Source: Deltaproteobacteria bacterium
GTDB taxonomy: Bacteria; JAMCPX01
Direction: 5' to 3'
DNA length: 64,000 nt
Assembly: GCA_023382265.1 (NCBI GenBank)
Contig: JAMCPX010000056.1
Coordinates: forward strand, 61,174 to 125,173
In this document: positions 27,539-36,765 of the stretch, piece by piece
Layout: every line of letters starts with the position of its first letter
Numbering within the stretch: the first letter of the stretch is position 1
Notes under the pieces: model-generated
Told to the model about the DNA's origin: nothing
Seen by the model: only the letters and a program-made list of their open reading frames with translations
The model's database searches: none
Position numbers and translations under genes: made by a program

Positions 27539-29560
27539 TCACTCCACTGTAACCCAGATAGGATTTGAGAATGCAAATCCGCCATTGTTTGTAAAAACCT
27601 CAATTCTGTAGAAGCCGGAGTCATCGGGATGGTATTTGTAATTTATTGAAGGTTCATCAAATATTTTAAGTATATATCCATTCTTGAACAGTATGATCCT
27701 CTGCATATCAATCTCATCGTCAGGTGCACCGGCATGCTGCAGATACGCAATATGCATGTCAAGAGGTTGTCCTTTTTTTATAGTTAGTTCAGAGCCCATT
27801 GGCTGCCCATTGATCATAAAAGCAATCATCGGTCCATTTGTGCCATAAAACACACCATTCCTGAAACCATTCTCTATTGCAGCTAATGTAAATGACGCTG
27901 CATATACATAATCTCTGTATGTTCCTATCGCATAAGGCGTATGAGCATCTGAATCAGCTATGCCGTAAAGGTGCAAACCTTTTCTGTTCAATTCATCCCA
28001 TTTGTCAAATGCCTTTATACTGTCCGGATCCATTGGGATCTTTGCGCCATTCAGCACCTCAATACCATTATAGCCGGTTATATTATAATCTCTCCATTTC
28101 TTCATATCAATGAACGGATGGTTGATAAAAAACATACCCCCCTGTTTTTTTACGTCATCGATCCAATGCTGGGGCGGCAAAAACTCATAAACCTTCTTAT
28201 GTATAAACTGTGCATTTGCATGTCCCCAATATGGGTTTGCTATCTCTTCTCCGGGGATACATATAAAATCTTTTGTTGACAATGTCCTGCACGCATTTGC
28301 CTGTGAAAATGTATTGTAATCCGTGAGGCTGACTATGTCCAGTCCCTTCGCCTTTGCAGCTTCCACCATGTTGGTAACAGGATAATTCTGAAAATTAAAA
28401 CTGTAGGTAGAATGATTATGCATATCTGCACTATACCATCCCGAACCGTTTGAGAATACCTTTGTCCATGCACCTTCTGCATAACTGCCGTTTACAATCA
28501 CAGCAGGATATATGTAAAAGCTCCCTCCCGTTTTTGGAGTTATTTTAAATGTAAAATGCTTTATTCTTCCGGGCATGATGTATACAAAACCGGTGTATGG
28601 GTCACTGGTATGGACATTGTCTGTTGTAAATACAATGACATTTGAAATGAGTTCTTTAGTATCTGTTATGTTTTTAACATAAACATTATACATAACAGGT
28701 TTATTTTGCAGCGTGAAAATATTTTCCGGTGATGCTGTTATGTCAACGCCGTGTTGAAGTGCGGTAAAATGTTTATACTGGCTATCGGCAACCTTTTTAT
28801 AATCCATGCCTGTAGTTGATCTCGTTGATATTACCCTTTTAAGAAGAAAAGGCTTATTACTTATATCAACATGGGAATAAACACTCGCAATCCAATTCCA
28901 TTCATACATAATGTACGGTGGATCGTTTTCACCAAGATAATAAAAACCTATAAGCTGATTTGCCCTGCCGATCATCGCAATATAAGGTTTCTGTGGAGAT
29001 ACGGCGTCCCTTGGTCCTGTAAAAATATCCCCGACACCAGGTATATAAAACCAGATAGATCGGGTATTCGTCTTTATTCTATCCCCTATCTGTACGAATG
29101 TATGTTTTTTTGTAGAGCTTATGTCTGAGGTGATGAACACGGTATCAGAATCAGACACACTGTATGTGGTCTGAACATGTATATATGGATGTGATTTTAC
29201 AAAACCCGAGAAAGTAACTGCTGTGACCTCACCGCCTGCTTTGAATACCCGGGATGTTTTATAGCTGATCACCTCTGTTCTGAGCTTCCTCTCCGCCATT
29301 GGATCCTTTAAAAGAATATACGGTGCGTAAAGATCTGTTATTGTTCCTATCCATGCTCCATTTGAGAGATAATTAAGATTTCCATGATTATTTATTCCGG
29401 CTACAAGATTGCCGCGTCTTAAAACGGTATCCTTTTTGAGTGTATCGGCGGGGGATATGGTATATCTGTATATAACCTTATGCCAGTCCTCGGGCCATAT
29501 AAACCATGTCATTATTACAACAACGGCAAGTGCGATGATCGCTAAAAGTATCTTACGCAT
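27539..29560 (-). CDS. Exported PHP-domain (CehA/McbA-like) metallo-phosphoesterase
   Basis: The 673-residue protein starts with an uncleaved hydrophobic helix (about 4-22). A long beta-rich N-terminal part follows (to about 380), then a PHP domain: DMHNHSTYS, VSLTDYNTFS, IPGEEIA, FFINHPF and GIADSDAH, supplying the usual His/Asp metal ligands. CehA/McbA-family enzymes hydrolyse phosphoesters or carbamates outside the cytoplasm. The C-terminal ~90 residues look like a small beta-sandwich (GQPLDMHIAYLQHAG...DDSGFYRIEVFTNNGGF). It is monocistronic and convergent with uvrA. The substrate is unknown. Confidence 0.82.
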   Translation of the reverse strand: MRKILLAIIALAVVVIMTWFIWPEDWHKVIYRYTISPADTLKKDTVLRRGNLVAGINNHGNLNYLSNGAWIGTITDLYAPYILLKDPMAERKLRTEVISYKTSRVFKAGGEVTAVTFSGFVKSHPYIHVQTTYSVSDSDTVFITSDISSTKKHTFVQIGDRIKTNTRSIWFYIPGVGDIFTGPRDAVSPQKPYIAMIGRANQLIGFYYLGENDPPYIMYEWNWIASVYSHVDISNKPFLLKRVISTRSTTGMDYKKVADSQYKHFTALQHGVDITASPENIFTLQNKPVMYNVYVKNITDTKELISNVIVFTTDNVHTSDPYTGFVYIMPGRIKHFTFKITPKTGGSFYIYPAVIVNGSYAEGAWTKVFSNGSGWYSADMHNHSTYSFNFQNYPVTNMVEAAKAKGLDIVSLTDYNTFSQANACRTLSTKDFICIPGEEIANPYWGHANAQFIHKKVYEFLPPQHWIDDVKKQGGMFFINHPFIDMKKWRDYNITGYNGIEVLNGAKIPMDPDSIKAFDKWDELNRKGLHLYGIADSDAHTPYAIGTYRDYVYAASFTLAAIENGFRNGVFYGTNGPMIAFMINGQPMGSELTIKKGQPLDMHIAYLQHAGAPDDEIDMQRIILFKNGYILKIFDEPSINYKYHPDDSGFYRIEVFTNNGGFAFSNPIWVTVE

Positions 29561-29724
29561 AATTAGCTAAAAATAATCTCTTGAGTATAATTGTCAAGCT
29601 GTTTTCGTTTCTTGTCCATACCGGGTTTTATCTTTATAAAAATGACAGAGACTCCCATGGTTGGAACAAATTTATCAGATAATGTTATTCAAAACTCTCT
29701 CTTAATTAATTTCCTTACCCGCTT

Positions 29725-30204
29725 CTAACGGGGTGAAGCCGCGTCTTTTTTAACGCTGTTTGCAGCGGGGAGCACATTGACAGTCTTGCTCGTAACCAAT
29801 GCTGTCCCTATGCCGTGCTCATACACCATTCTGCCGCCGTAACTTGCTCCGAATCCGATGATACCCGCTGCCAGGGTAAACAGGGCCAATCGTACAATAC
29901 GGTACCTGTTTTTCATGACCAATGTCCAAAGCGCAGCGGCAATGGCAATGGAACCACCCGTTCCCTCCAGATCCCCGTGGATATCGATCAGGTGGCTGAC
30001 GGATGCAGGATGCGGCACGCTGTCCCCTGCCAGCGAACCCGTTATCATTGCTGCTATTGCAGCCAGGGCGGCAATGACGATAAGATTTGTGGAAGTTGTG
30101 TCAAACGCGTCCCGTTTGAACAGCCAGTAGAGTACTTCGAACAGCAGTGCGCTCAAGGTCAAAGCTATCGGAAAGTGAACAAACAATGGGTGTATGTTTT
30201 GCAT
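29725..30204 (-). CDS. DUF2231-like small membrane protein
   Basis: A 159-residue protein with four predicted transmembrane helices. It begins MQNIHPLFVHFPIALTLSALL, the characteristic start of the DUF2231 family, and has further helices at about 38-57, 80-95 and 103-120. AAAGGAGG lies before the ATG. The family is of unknown role, often near heme/copper or redox membrane proteins. The gene is GC-rich against its neighbours (60% by hand count for bases 30001-30060), which suggests recent acquisition. It stands alone. Confidence 0.75.
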   Translation of the reverse strand: MQNIHPLFVHFPIALTLSALLFEVLYWLFKRDAFDTTSTNLIVIAALAAIAAMITGSLAGDSVPHPASVSHLIDIHGDLEGTGGSIAIAAALWTLVMKNRYRIVRLALFTLAAGIIGFGASYGGRMVYEHGIGTALVTSKTVNVLPAANSVKKDAASPR

Positions 30205-30401
30205 AGTATCCTCCTTTAACAGGCTTCATACCACATTTATGCGTTTATTCAAAGGAACGGATGCTGATCTGGCACTTTACAAAAGATAGCAGGAATCCCT
30301 TAATTTTCCGTATGTCTCTTCGATTCCATCTCCGCTGCATGGATGAAATTATTAAGCCGGAGACTTATAAGTCTTGGGCCTGGTCTGGAGGCTATAAGGG
30401 G

Positions 30402-31283
30402 TTAGTCCGTAATTATTACAACATTACCCGAGGACAATGCGTTAACGGCTTTTCGATCTTGTTCTAATTTTGCTGCATCCGGGTTATCTATAACGATATT
30501 ACTTCCGGAATTCCCCGATGTCTTTATAGCTTTTATGTAAACATCCCCTGCCTGAGATGTTGTTGTTAAATCATAACTTACCATCCCATTATTTATCAGC
30601 TCGGTTTTATTGACGCTACCGGCGGTATAGAGATCCACGTCATGCTGATCCAAAACCTTTATAAACATTACAGGCTTCAGCCCTATTCCCCTTGCATCAA
30701 TAATAAGCCTTTTTTTTGAAACATTATTAGCGGTACCTGACCATGGCTTTGCTTTTACGTAAGCGTTGATAAAAATGGCTGCAATACCTTTTATTCCATA
30801 AAACGGCACCCTAATCTTAACACTGTAAACGCCATTATTTGCATGCTCTTCAAAAGGTTTAACCCGCGCAATTATACCTTTTAATCTATAAAATAATCTT
30901 GTATCTTTTGAGATAAAATCACTTACACTTTTATCCCCGTCCAGATTCATTTTTTCGATCATCTCTATAGCCACGGCATGTGCATCAATCAAAGCAGCCC
31001 TCCTTGCCATGGAAATGCATATCTTTTTATTATAACCATTTATTATTTTGCCCTTGCCGTACGCTATTGCATATCCCTGCCCCCAGTTTATATAACCGTA
31101 AGCATTTTTTACTATAAGTGGTGCTGAACTGCTTGAATCGGTGAATGCGCTGACCGCAGTTATACCCTGCACATGTGCAGAACCCTTTGAATTGATAGTC
31201 GCTTCTGTAAATCCGGTTTCTGTTTGTGCATAAGCAATTGATGCCCACACAAGCATAATGATTAAAAATGCAGGTCTTTTCAT
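30402..31283 (-). CDS. Exported LPP20-like / flagellar-assembly-T-like protein
   Basis: About 293 residues from the ATG at 31281-31283, which sits 5 bases after GGAG; a GTG at 31289 overlaps that site and is rejected. The signal peptide ends near IAYAQ. Residues about 65-185 resemble the LPP20/FlgT-N domain: GYINWGQGYAIAYGKGKI, then ARRAALIDAHAVAIEMIEKM and VYSVKIRVPFYGI. Members are outer-membrane-associated or periplasmic proteins of unclear function. It follows nagZ, with which it may be transcribed. No flagellar genes are in the window, so a motility role is unsupported. Confidence 0.7.
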   Translation of the reverse strand: MKRPAFLIIMLVWASIAYAQTETGFTEATINSKGSAHVQGITAVSAFTDSSSSAPLIVKNAYGYINWGQGYAIAYGKGKIINGYNKKICISMARRAALIDAHAVAIEMIEKMNLDGDKSVSDFISKDTRLFYRLKGIIARVKPFEEHANNGVYSVKIRVPFYGIKGIAAIFINAYVKAKPWSGTANNVSKKRLIIDARGIGLKPVMFIKVLDQHDVDLYTAGSVNKTELINNGMVSYDLTTTSQAGDVYIKAIKTSGNSGSNIVIDNPDAAKLEQDRKAVNALSSGNVVIITD

Positions 31284-31302
31284 ATACACTCCAACATCTG
31301 CC

Positions 31303-32364
31303 CTACAGGTGTTTTATAACTGCCATGTGCGTTTTATCATTAAATAATGACAGAAGATCATTTATTGATGCAGACATCTGTTCTTTTATGCCTATGAACT
31401 TTTTTATCGTATCTATCCTTAATAAGGATGCTTCGATCCGATCCTTATTTATCATACCATTGTTTATGGTTCTATCAAGCTCCTGCATAATGTTTTCAAA
31501 TTCCTGCGGCGTGGTGTTGCTGAGCATTATCATATCGGCATCCGCATTCAATGCATTTACTAAAGCTTCAAAAGGCGTGTAGTGCTTGGATATCGCACCC
31601 ATTTTCATGTCATCGGTAAGTATTATACCATTGAACCCAATCTCTTTTCTTAATATCTCGTGAATGAATTTATTTGATATGGATACGGGGGCATCATCGA
31701 CGGCTTTAAATATTGTATGTGATGCCATAATACTGCCAACATAGTTTTTCGCTACATGTATGAATGGTCTAATATGATGAGTCAGTGTTTCCATATTTAT
31801 ATTTATAGAGACACTTTCTTTATGCGGATCAACCTGTGTATCCGTATGTCCTGGAAAATGTTTTGCGCACGCTATGATCCCGTTATCCTGCATACCTGCA
31901 ATAATGCTTGCACCTATTTCTTCTATTATAAGGACATCATCGGAGAATGCGCGATCGCCTATAACCCCGTCTTCTTTAATAGAGAGATCTATTACGGGCA
32001 TAAGGTTCATATTGAACCCGGCCATCGAAAGCTCATCCGCCATCATTTTACCGTACTCATACATAAGCTTTATATCGTTATGTTTAATGTATGATTCACC
32101 GATCTTTTTTGCAGATGGAAGTCTTGTAAATGGATGCTTTAACCTTTGGACCCTGCCACCCTCCTGATCAACAGCTATGATCGGGGTAAAACCATCTTCG
32201 AGACCGTGCAGCGATTGATTCAGCATAATTATTTGCTCGGGGTCTTTCAGGTTTCTATCAAAAAGCACAAAACCGCCGATACCATATTTTTTTATTAAGG
32301 GCTCAAAGTCTATGGGTAATTTTATCCCTTCAAATCCGATCATTAAAAGTCTTCCGGCCTTCAT
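31303..32364 (-). CDS. nagZ: Beta-N-acetylhexosaminidase (glycoside hydrolase family 3)
   Basis: The 353-residue hydrolase removes N-acetylglucosamine from muropeptide fragments in peptidoglycan recycling. GH3 motifs: GFVLFDRNL, VDQEGGRVQRL, and the NagZ flexible loop with its acid/base His-Asp pair KHFPGHTDTQVDPH. The nucleophile region LTDDMKMGAISKHYT follows. There is no signal peptide, so it should act in the cytoplasm. It starts 3 bases after the ABC permease pair, suggesting a link between murein-peptide uptake and recycling (inference). Confidence 0.93.
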   Translation of the reverse strand: MKAGRLLMIGFEGIKLPIDFEPLIKKYGIGGFVLFDRNLKDPEQIIMLNQSLHGLEDGFTPIIAVDQEGGRVQRLKHPFTRLPSAKKIGESYIKHNDIKLMYEYGKMMADELSMAGFNMNLMPVIDLSIKEDGVIGDRAFSDDVLIIEEIGASIIAGMQDNGIIACAKHFPGHTDTQVDPHKESVSININMETLTHHIRPFIHVAKNYVGSIMASHTIFKAVDDAPVSISNKFIHEILRKEIGFNGIILTDDMKMGAISKHYTPFEALVNALNADADMIMLSNTTPQEFENIMQELDRTINNGMINKDRIEASLLRIDTIKKFIGIKEQMSASINDLLSLFNDKTHMAVIKHL

Positions 32365-32367
32365 ATC

Positions 32368-33153
32368 CTACCTTTCATATATTGCTCTTAATTTGTCTCC
32401 TATATCATTAAACAAAACTACAATAACTGTCAATGTAATACCGGGGAATATTGCCATCCATGGTGATACCATTATAACAGATATCGCTTCATAAAGCATC
32501 TTACCAAGACTCGGTGTTGAAGGACTTGATAAACCGAGGAATGACAGGCTTGCTTCGGAAATAATCACAACGGCTATGCCGAACGATGCTTCAACGATCA
32601 GAGGCTCAATAATGTTCGGCAGTATATCAGAGAGAAAGATACTTATTCCATGCTTGGCAAGGGCTTTTGATGCAAGTATATAATCGCCGTGCTTTATGGA
32701 CATAACCATTGCCCTGCTATATCGCGCATACCCAACCCAGCCAGCTGCTGTAAGTGCTATTATGATATTAACGGTGCTTGGTCCCATAACACCTGCGATA
32801 GCGATTGAGAGTAATAGACCGGGGAAAGCCATTAAGATGTCGATAATGCGGGATATGATTACATCCGTAATACCGCCGGCATAACCTGAGATACAGCCGA
32901 CAGGCACGCCAATCATTATAGAGATAGCAACTACAATAACACCTATTGCCAGTGATGTCCTGATCCCGTAGATTACACGGCTGAGTATATCCCTGCCAAG
33001 TTCATCCCTTCCCATTGGAGAAGTCAAACACGGAGCTTCATACGATAACGGCAATACCTGTTTGTAAGGTTTATGCGGGCTTATCTCGGGGGCAAGTATC
33101 CCGATGAACGCCAGACACATTAACATAAAGACGCTGCTTTTTAGTCCTTTCAT
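32368..33153 (-). CDS. Peptide/nickel-type ABC transporter permease (DppC/OppC family)
   Basis: A 261-residue inner-membrane permease with about six helices. The N-terminal DppC motif PHKPYKQVLPLSYEAP...MGRDELGRDILSRVIYG is present. The EAA loop that contacts the ATPase reads ASKALAKHGISIFLSDILPN, and SFLGLSSPSTPSLGKML is typical of the family. It overlaps the DppB-type gene by 4 bases (ATGA). No substrate-binding protein or ATPase gene accompanies the pair here. Confidence 0.93.
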   Translation of the reverse strand: MKGLKSSVFMLMCLAFIGILAPEISPHKPYKQVLPLSYEAPCLTSPMGRDELGRDILSRVIYGIRTSLAIGVIVVAISIMIGVPVGCISGYAGGITDVIISRIIDILMAFPGLLLSIAIAGVMGPSTVNIIIALTAAGWVGYARYSRAMVMSIKHGDYILASKALAKHGISIFLSDILPNIIEPLIVEASFGIAVVIISEASLSFLGLSSPSTPSLGKMLYEAISVIMVSPWMAIFPGITLTVIVVLFNDIGDKLRAIYER

Positions 33154-34073
33154 AACTTCTGTATCATCCTTGGGTCCGCAATATAATATATGATATCGGT
33201 GATCAAATTGATTGTTACATACACGAATGCAACTACGAGCACATCCCCGCTCAGCAGCGGATAATCCCTGGTCATAACACTATCAACAAGCAGCCTTCCC
33301 ATTCCAGGCCATGAGAATACCGTTTCTGTTACGATTGCACCAGACAATAAAAGTCCAAACTGCATACCGATAAGCGTTATTACAGGAACGAGCGTTGCCT
33401 TTAAGGTATGGATGAACAGGTTTCTTTTAACGCTTATCCCTTTGGCAAGGTTCATTGCAAAGTTATCCTGATTTATAGCCTTTATTGCATTAGCCCTTAT
33501 CATACGGATAGTGATTGCACTCATTCCGATAGCAAGCGTAAGACCGGGAAGTATTATTGATGAGACAGAATCAGCTCCCGCAACGGGCAGGATATTGAGC
33601 TTTATGGCGAACAGCATAATAAGCATAATTCCTATCCAGAAATTCGGTAAGGATATACCGAGTATTGATACACCCGATACAAATTTATCAAGCCATTTAT
33701 CATGTTCATATCCCGAAATGAGTCCCAGGGGGATGGATATAATAAGAGAAAGGAGCATTGCGAATACCGCAAGTACGAATGTATATTTGAATCTTTCAAA
33801 AACAAGCCCTGCAACGGGCTTTTTATAATATATGGATGTACCAAGATTCCCATGTAAAAGATCGTCGAGAAATAAAACATACTGTGTTGATATGGGTTTA
33901 TCGAGATTAAGCGAACTCCTTGTTTGTTCGATCTCCTGTTTTGTAGCATAATCGCCAAGCATGAGAACGACCGGATCCCCGGGAACGAGATGAATAAGCA
34001 AAAAAGTAAACGTAACAACACCAAGAACGGTTGGTATAAATAATAAAAGTCTTAACAATATAAATCTGTACAT
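33150..34073 (-). CDS. Peptide/nickel-type ABC transporter permease (DppB/OppB family)
   Basis: A 307-residue inner-membrane permease, first gene of the run dppB-dppC-nagZ-LPP20-like. Family marks: the N-terminal LLLFIPTVLGVVTFTFLLIH, VPGDPVVLMLGD, GISLPNFWIGIML, the EAA loop NLAKGISVKRNLFIHTLKA, and FSWPGMGRLLVDSVMTRDYP near the C-terminus. It forms the translocation channel with the DppC partner. Location next to nagZ points to oligopeptide or muropeptide import, but this is only contextual. Confidence 0.94.
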   Translation of the reverse strand: MYRFILLRLLLFIPTVLGVVTFTFLLIHLVPGDPVVLMLGDYATKQEIEQTRSSLNLDKPISTQYVLFLDDLLHGNLGTSIYYKKPVAGLVFERFKYTFVLAVFAMLLSLIISIPLGLISGYEHDKWLDKFVSGVSILGISLPNFWIGIMLIMLFAIKLNILPVAGADSVSSIILPGLTLAIGMSAITIRMIRANAIKAINQDNFAMNLAKGISVKRNLFIHTLKATLVPVITLIGMQFGLLLSGAIVTETVFSWPGMGRLLVDSVMTRDYPLLSGDVLVVAFVYVTINLITDIIYYIADPRMIQKL

Positions 34074-34306
34074 CTAATAATACTTATCAAAAGCGGCCGA
34101 TCATAGCAATATGGATCGTACATGACGGGGATTTCGTGGCCAGGTTTTATCTTTATATGACAACCGATTCTGTGGAAAAATATTGGTGAGCGGTCATTCT
34201 CGTTTTATAAAGCAGCAAATCCGGCATTAAACTATGATCGTCCTATTGTATTCGTCCAGAGAAACAATTTTAGGGGTTATGAGGTTAGGTGTTTTTAAAA
34301 TATTAA

Positions 34307-36595
34307 TTAATGAAACAGAAAGATGTATATCAAGGGAATAGCGGCAACCCCTGCTATTGAAAATATAAGTCCGATAACGAAACTCAACGGCATATAATCT
34401 AACTTAATCTCGTGTATGCCTTTTGGAACAAATACCCCCTGAAACGCATAATCTGTTCTTATGACCTTTGACTTCCTACCGTCAATATAGGCATGCCAGC
34501 CGGGGAAATACGTGTTGCTTATTACAAGCAGCCCGGGTGAAGCTGTATCAACATGCAGCTTTATATAATTTGGTGTGTATTTATCGAATGAGACATTATT
34601 GTCCGGTGGAGCGGCAGCTGCTACATTGCCAGGTGTAAATGAGGCATACTTTGCATCTTCTTTGAATATAACGGCCGTATCACTTAACTGTGATGCATAC
34701 TGCCTTACAAGTTCGAAGGCCTCATCGTGCGTATCTGCGATCTTGTAGTCATACACCATGAATGCCCTGTTGAATACGTACGGGTTCTCATAAAGTGTAA
34801 AGCCGTTGTACCCCATTATCGGCTTGAACGAACCGACGGACATTCCCATGCCGATGTCATATCCGCCAATATCGTATTCTTGATTTGAGTTATAAAATAC
34901 CTTTGGTCTTGGCGATGTTACGATAAATTTAACATTTAAAAAATTTATTATAAATGGTTCGCTGAAAAAGTTTAAAGCAAATTTATCATACCATTTTACA
35001 CCCATTGTATCATAGTTTCGGGGATCTTCTATATCATAAAAAGTATTTATGTCTGCACCCCATGCTTCCAAACGATTTTTCGTTATCGCTATAGATCGGA
35101 AGTGCCCCTGTTCTTGTTTTATCCTGTTTATAATAGGATTGGTTGGATAAAAGTATTTATAAGTTCCTCCGGAAAATCCTGTCATTGTTAAACCCGTTGT
35201 CATAAACACAAATATACCTAAAAGTATTGCTTTGATATTATTGTTTTTAATCCTTATTAAGAAAAACAGTATTACCAATATCACCACATTAATAATTATC
35301 ATTGGTTTTATATTCATCAAAGTATAATATTTACGATGTATTATGAGCAGGACAAACATTAAAATCAATGTAATATATATTGCTGTGTTGATTGTTTTAG
35401 ACTTAATTTTCTGTTTAAATATTTCATCAAGATATAGAGAACCTGCTATAATTAAACAGTATCCTGAAAAAACCCATAGATATTGTTTTTCAGAAACATT
35501 AAGTAGCGGAATTGCAGAAACAATATTATTAACTAAGGGTACATTGAATGGTATGATAAAAGTTATGAACGATAATACACTTATTGCCTTAACAAATTTA
35601 CTATCAAAAGACTTCATTATTCCAGAAATGCCGAATATGAATAGAGGTATACCGATATAGATGGGTATAATTAGTTCAGAATCGCTGTTACTTATTATAC
35701 TTCCATTAAAAAACTTATTTAATACGGCTATACTAATCGTTAAGGAATGAAGTAATGAGCTTTGAATATAATTTCTAAATGCGAGTATAGCACTAAAATG
35801 CAGATATTCAATAAACGGCAACAATTGAATCGATGATATAAGAATACCGGCAGATATAACTAAACCTGTTTTCCCTATAATAAGATATGCTTTTTTAGTA
35901 AATCCGTATTCACTAAATAGCCTTATCAAGAAATACATACCAATGACAAATACCATAAAGAATAGCATCTCAGGATGGCCTGCAAATACAGCGATAACAA
36001 ATGCAAGCATTAATAAGCCATACCCTTTAAATCTATCGAAATGTTTTATTATAAGTTCTATCGACCATAATCCAAAGAAGAAACAAAACACTATTCCGCT
36101 CTGTGGATATTGGAACATAGCCATAAGTCCTGAATACATAGTAGCTATTGATGCAATAATGGATGCCCTATAATCTATTCCGATCTCCGATAAATAAAGA
36201 TACGCAAACAGCCCGACCAAAAAGAATTTGAAGAAATATAAGAGCAATAGCCCCCATTTCCAATCAAAAAGATATACAAATATATTAAGGGGATAAAAAA
36301 ATTCTGATTGCATATTTGCTATATACGGCGCACCACATCCATTATATGGGTTCCACAAAGGCAATTCATGATGTTTTAAAGATTCTTTGTTAAAATGCAA
36401 CCATGGAAAGAATTGATAAAAAGGATCATAAGTCTCTACGCCTAAATTTGTTGGTAGTTTATGAGCAATTCTGAAAAAAGGATTAGGCTTTAAAGGAAAG
36501 ATAAGATTATTTGTAAATATAGAACGTGAGAAGACGATTACAAATGTAAGAGCAAAGATGGTGCATGCTAAAAAAAGTTTGTGTTTATTCCCCAT
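34307..36595 (-). CDS. YfhO-family polytopic membrane protein (copy 1, intact)
   Basis: The 762-residue protein has about 12-13 transmembrane helices, a large periplasmic loop around residues 480-720, and a final helix. The pattern fits the YfhO/GT-C-like family: an N-terminal loop with YDPFYQFFPWLHFNKESLKHHELPLWNP (read as several short pieces), then YPLNIFVYLF and a C-terminal soluble part ending with GWHAYIDGRKSKVIRTDYAF. YfhO proteins are implicated in glycosylation of cell-envelope polymers using polyprenyl-phosphate sugars. A second, broken copy lies at 39952-42238 with mosaic identity. No obvious partner gene upstream. Confidence 0.85.
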   Translation of the reverse strand: MGNKHKLFLACTIFALTFVIVFSRSIFTNNLIFPLKPNPFFRIAHKLPTNLGVETYDPFYQFFPWLHFNKESLKHHELPLWNPYNGCGAPYIANMQSEFFYPLNIFVYLFDWKWGLLLLYFFKFFLVGLFAYLYLSEIGIDYRASIIASIATMYSGLMAMFQYPQSGIVFCFFFGLWSIELIIKHFDRFKGYGLLMLAFVIAVFAGHPEMLFFMVFVIGMYFLIRLFSEYGFTKKAYLIIGKTGLVISAGILISSIQLLPFIEYLHFSAILAFRNYIQSSLLHSLTISIAVLNKFFNGSIISNSDSELIIPIYIGIPLFIFGISGIMKSFDSKFVKAISVLSFITFIIPFNVPLVNNIVSAIPLLNVSEKQYLWVFSGYCLIIAGSLYLDEIFKQKIKSKTINTAIYITLILMFVLLIIHRKYYTLMNIKPMIIINVVILVILFFLIRIKNNNIKAILLGIFVFMTTGLTMTGFSGGTYKYFYPTNPIINRIKQEQGHFRSIAITKNRLEAWGADINTFYDIEDPRNYDTMGVKWYDKFALNFFSEPFIINFLNVKFIVTSPRPKVFYNSNQEYDIGGYDIGMGMSVGSFKPIMGYNGFTLYENPYVFNRAFMVYDYKIADTHDEAFELVRQYASQLSDTAVIFKEDAKYASFTPGNVAAAAPPDNNVSFDKYTPNYIKLHVDTASPGLLVISNTYFPGWHAYIDGRKSKVIRTDYAFQGVFVPKGIHEIKLDYMPLSFVIGLIFSIAGVAAIPLIYIFLFH

Positions 36596-36625
36596 CGTCT
36601 ATTTCATATACCAACAGTCAGGAAA

Positions 36626-36765
36626 TTGCATGAGCCTGAAAACTGCATTTACCTACGACATGCTACCAGAGCCAATTCCATAAAACATCGCTAAGCGGTT
36701 CTGCCATTACACTCTCTCCTATTTTTGTCTTGTTCATTCAAATGTATTTTCCAGATTAAGCCATC
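36626..36765 (-). mobile_element. Insertion-sequence end remnant, inverted relative to the one at 39.8-39.95 kb
   Basis: Read on the plus strand, 36635-36765 aligns with the reverse complement of the sequence from 39951 back to about 39782. Both share CCTGAAAACTGCATT / CCCGAAAAATGCATT, then GCGGTTCTGCC followed by a CTCCTAT block, then TGTTCA..CAAATG..TT, with one gap of about 25 bases. In the second site this is the transposase 3' end plus the right terminus. Here no transposase frame survives, so only the end of a diverged relative remains, pointing the opposite way. It lies between the YfhO copy 1 start and the stop of the secreted-protein gene. Confidence 0.65.

Noticed and set aside
30402..31283. 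Flagellar assembly gene (FlgT)
   Set aside because: The N-terminal domain resembles LPP20/FlgT, but no flagellar gene occurs nearby and the C-terminal parts of FlgT are not evident.
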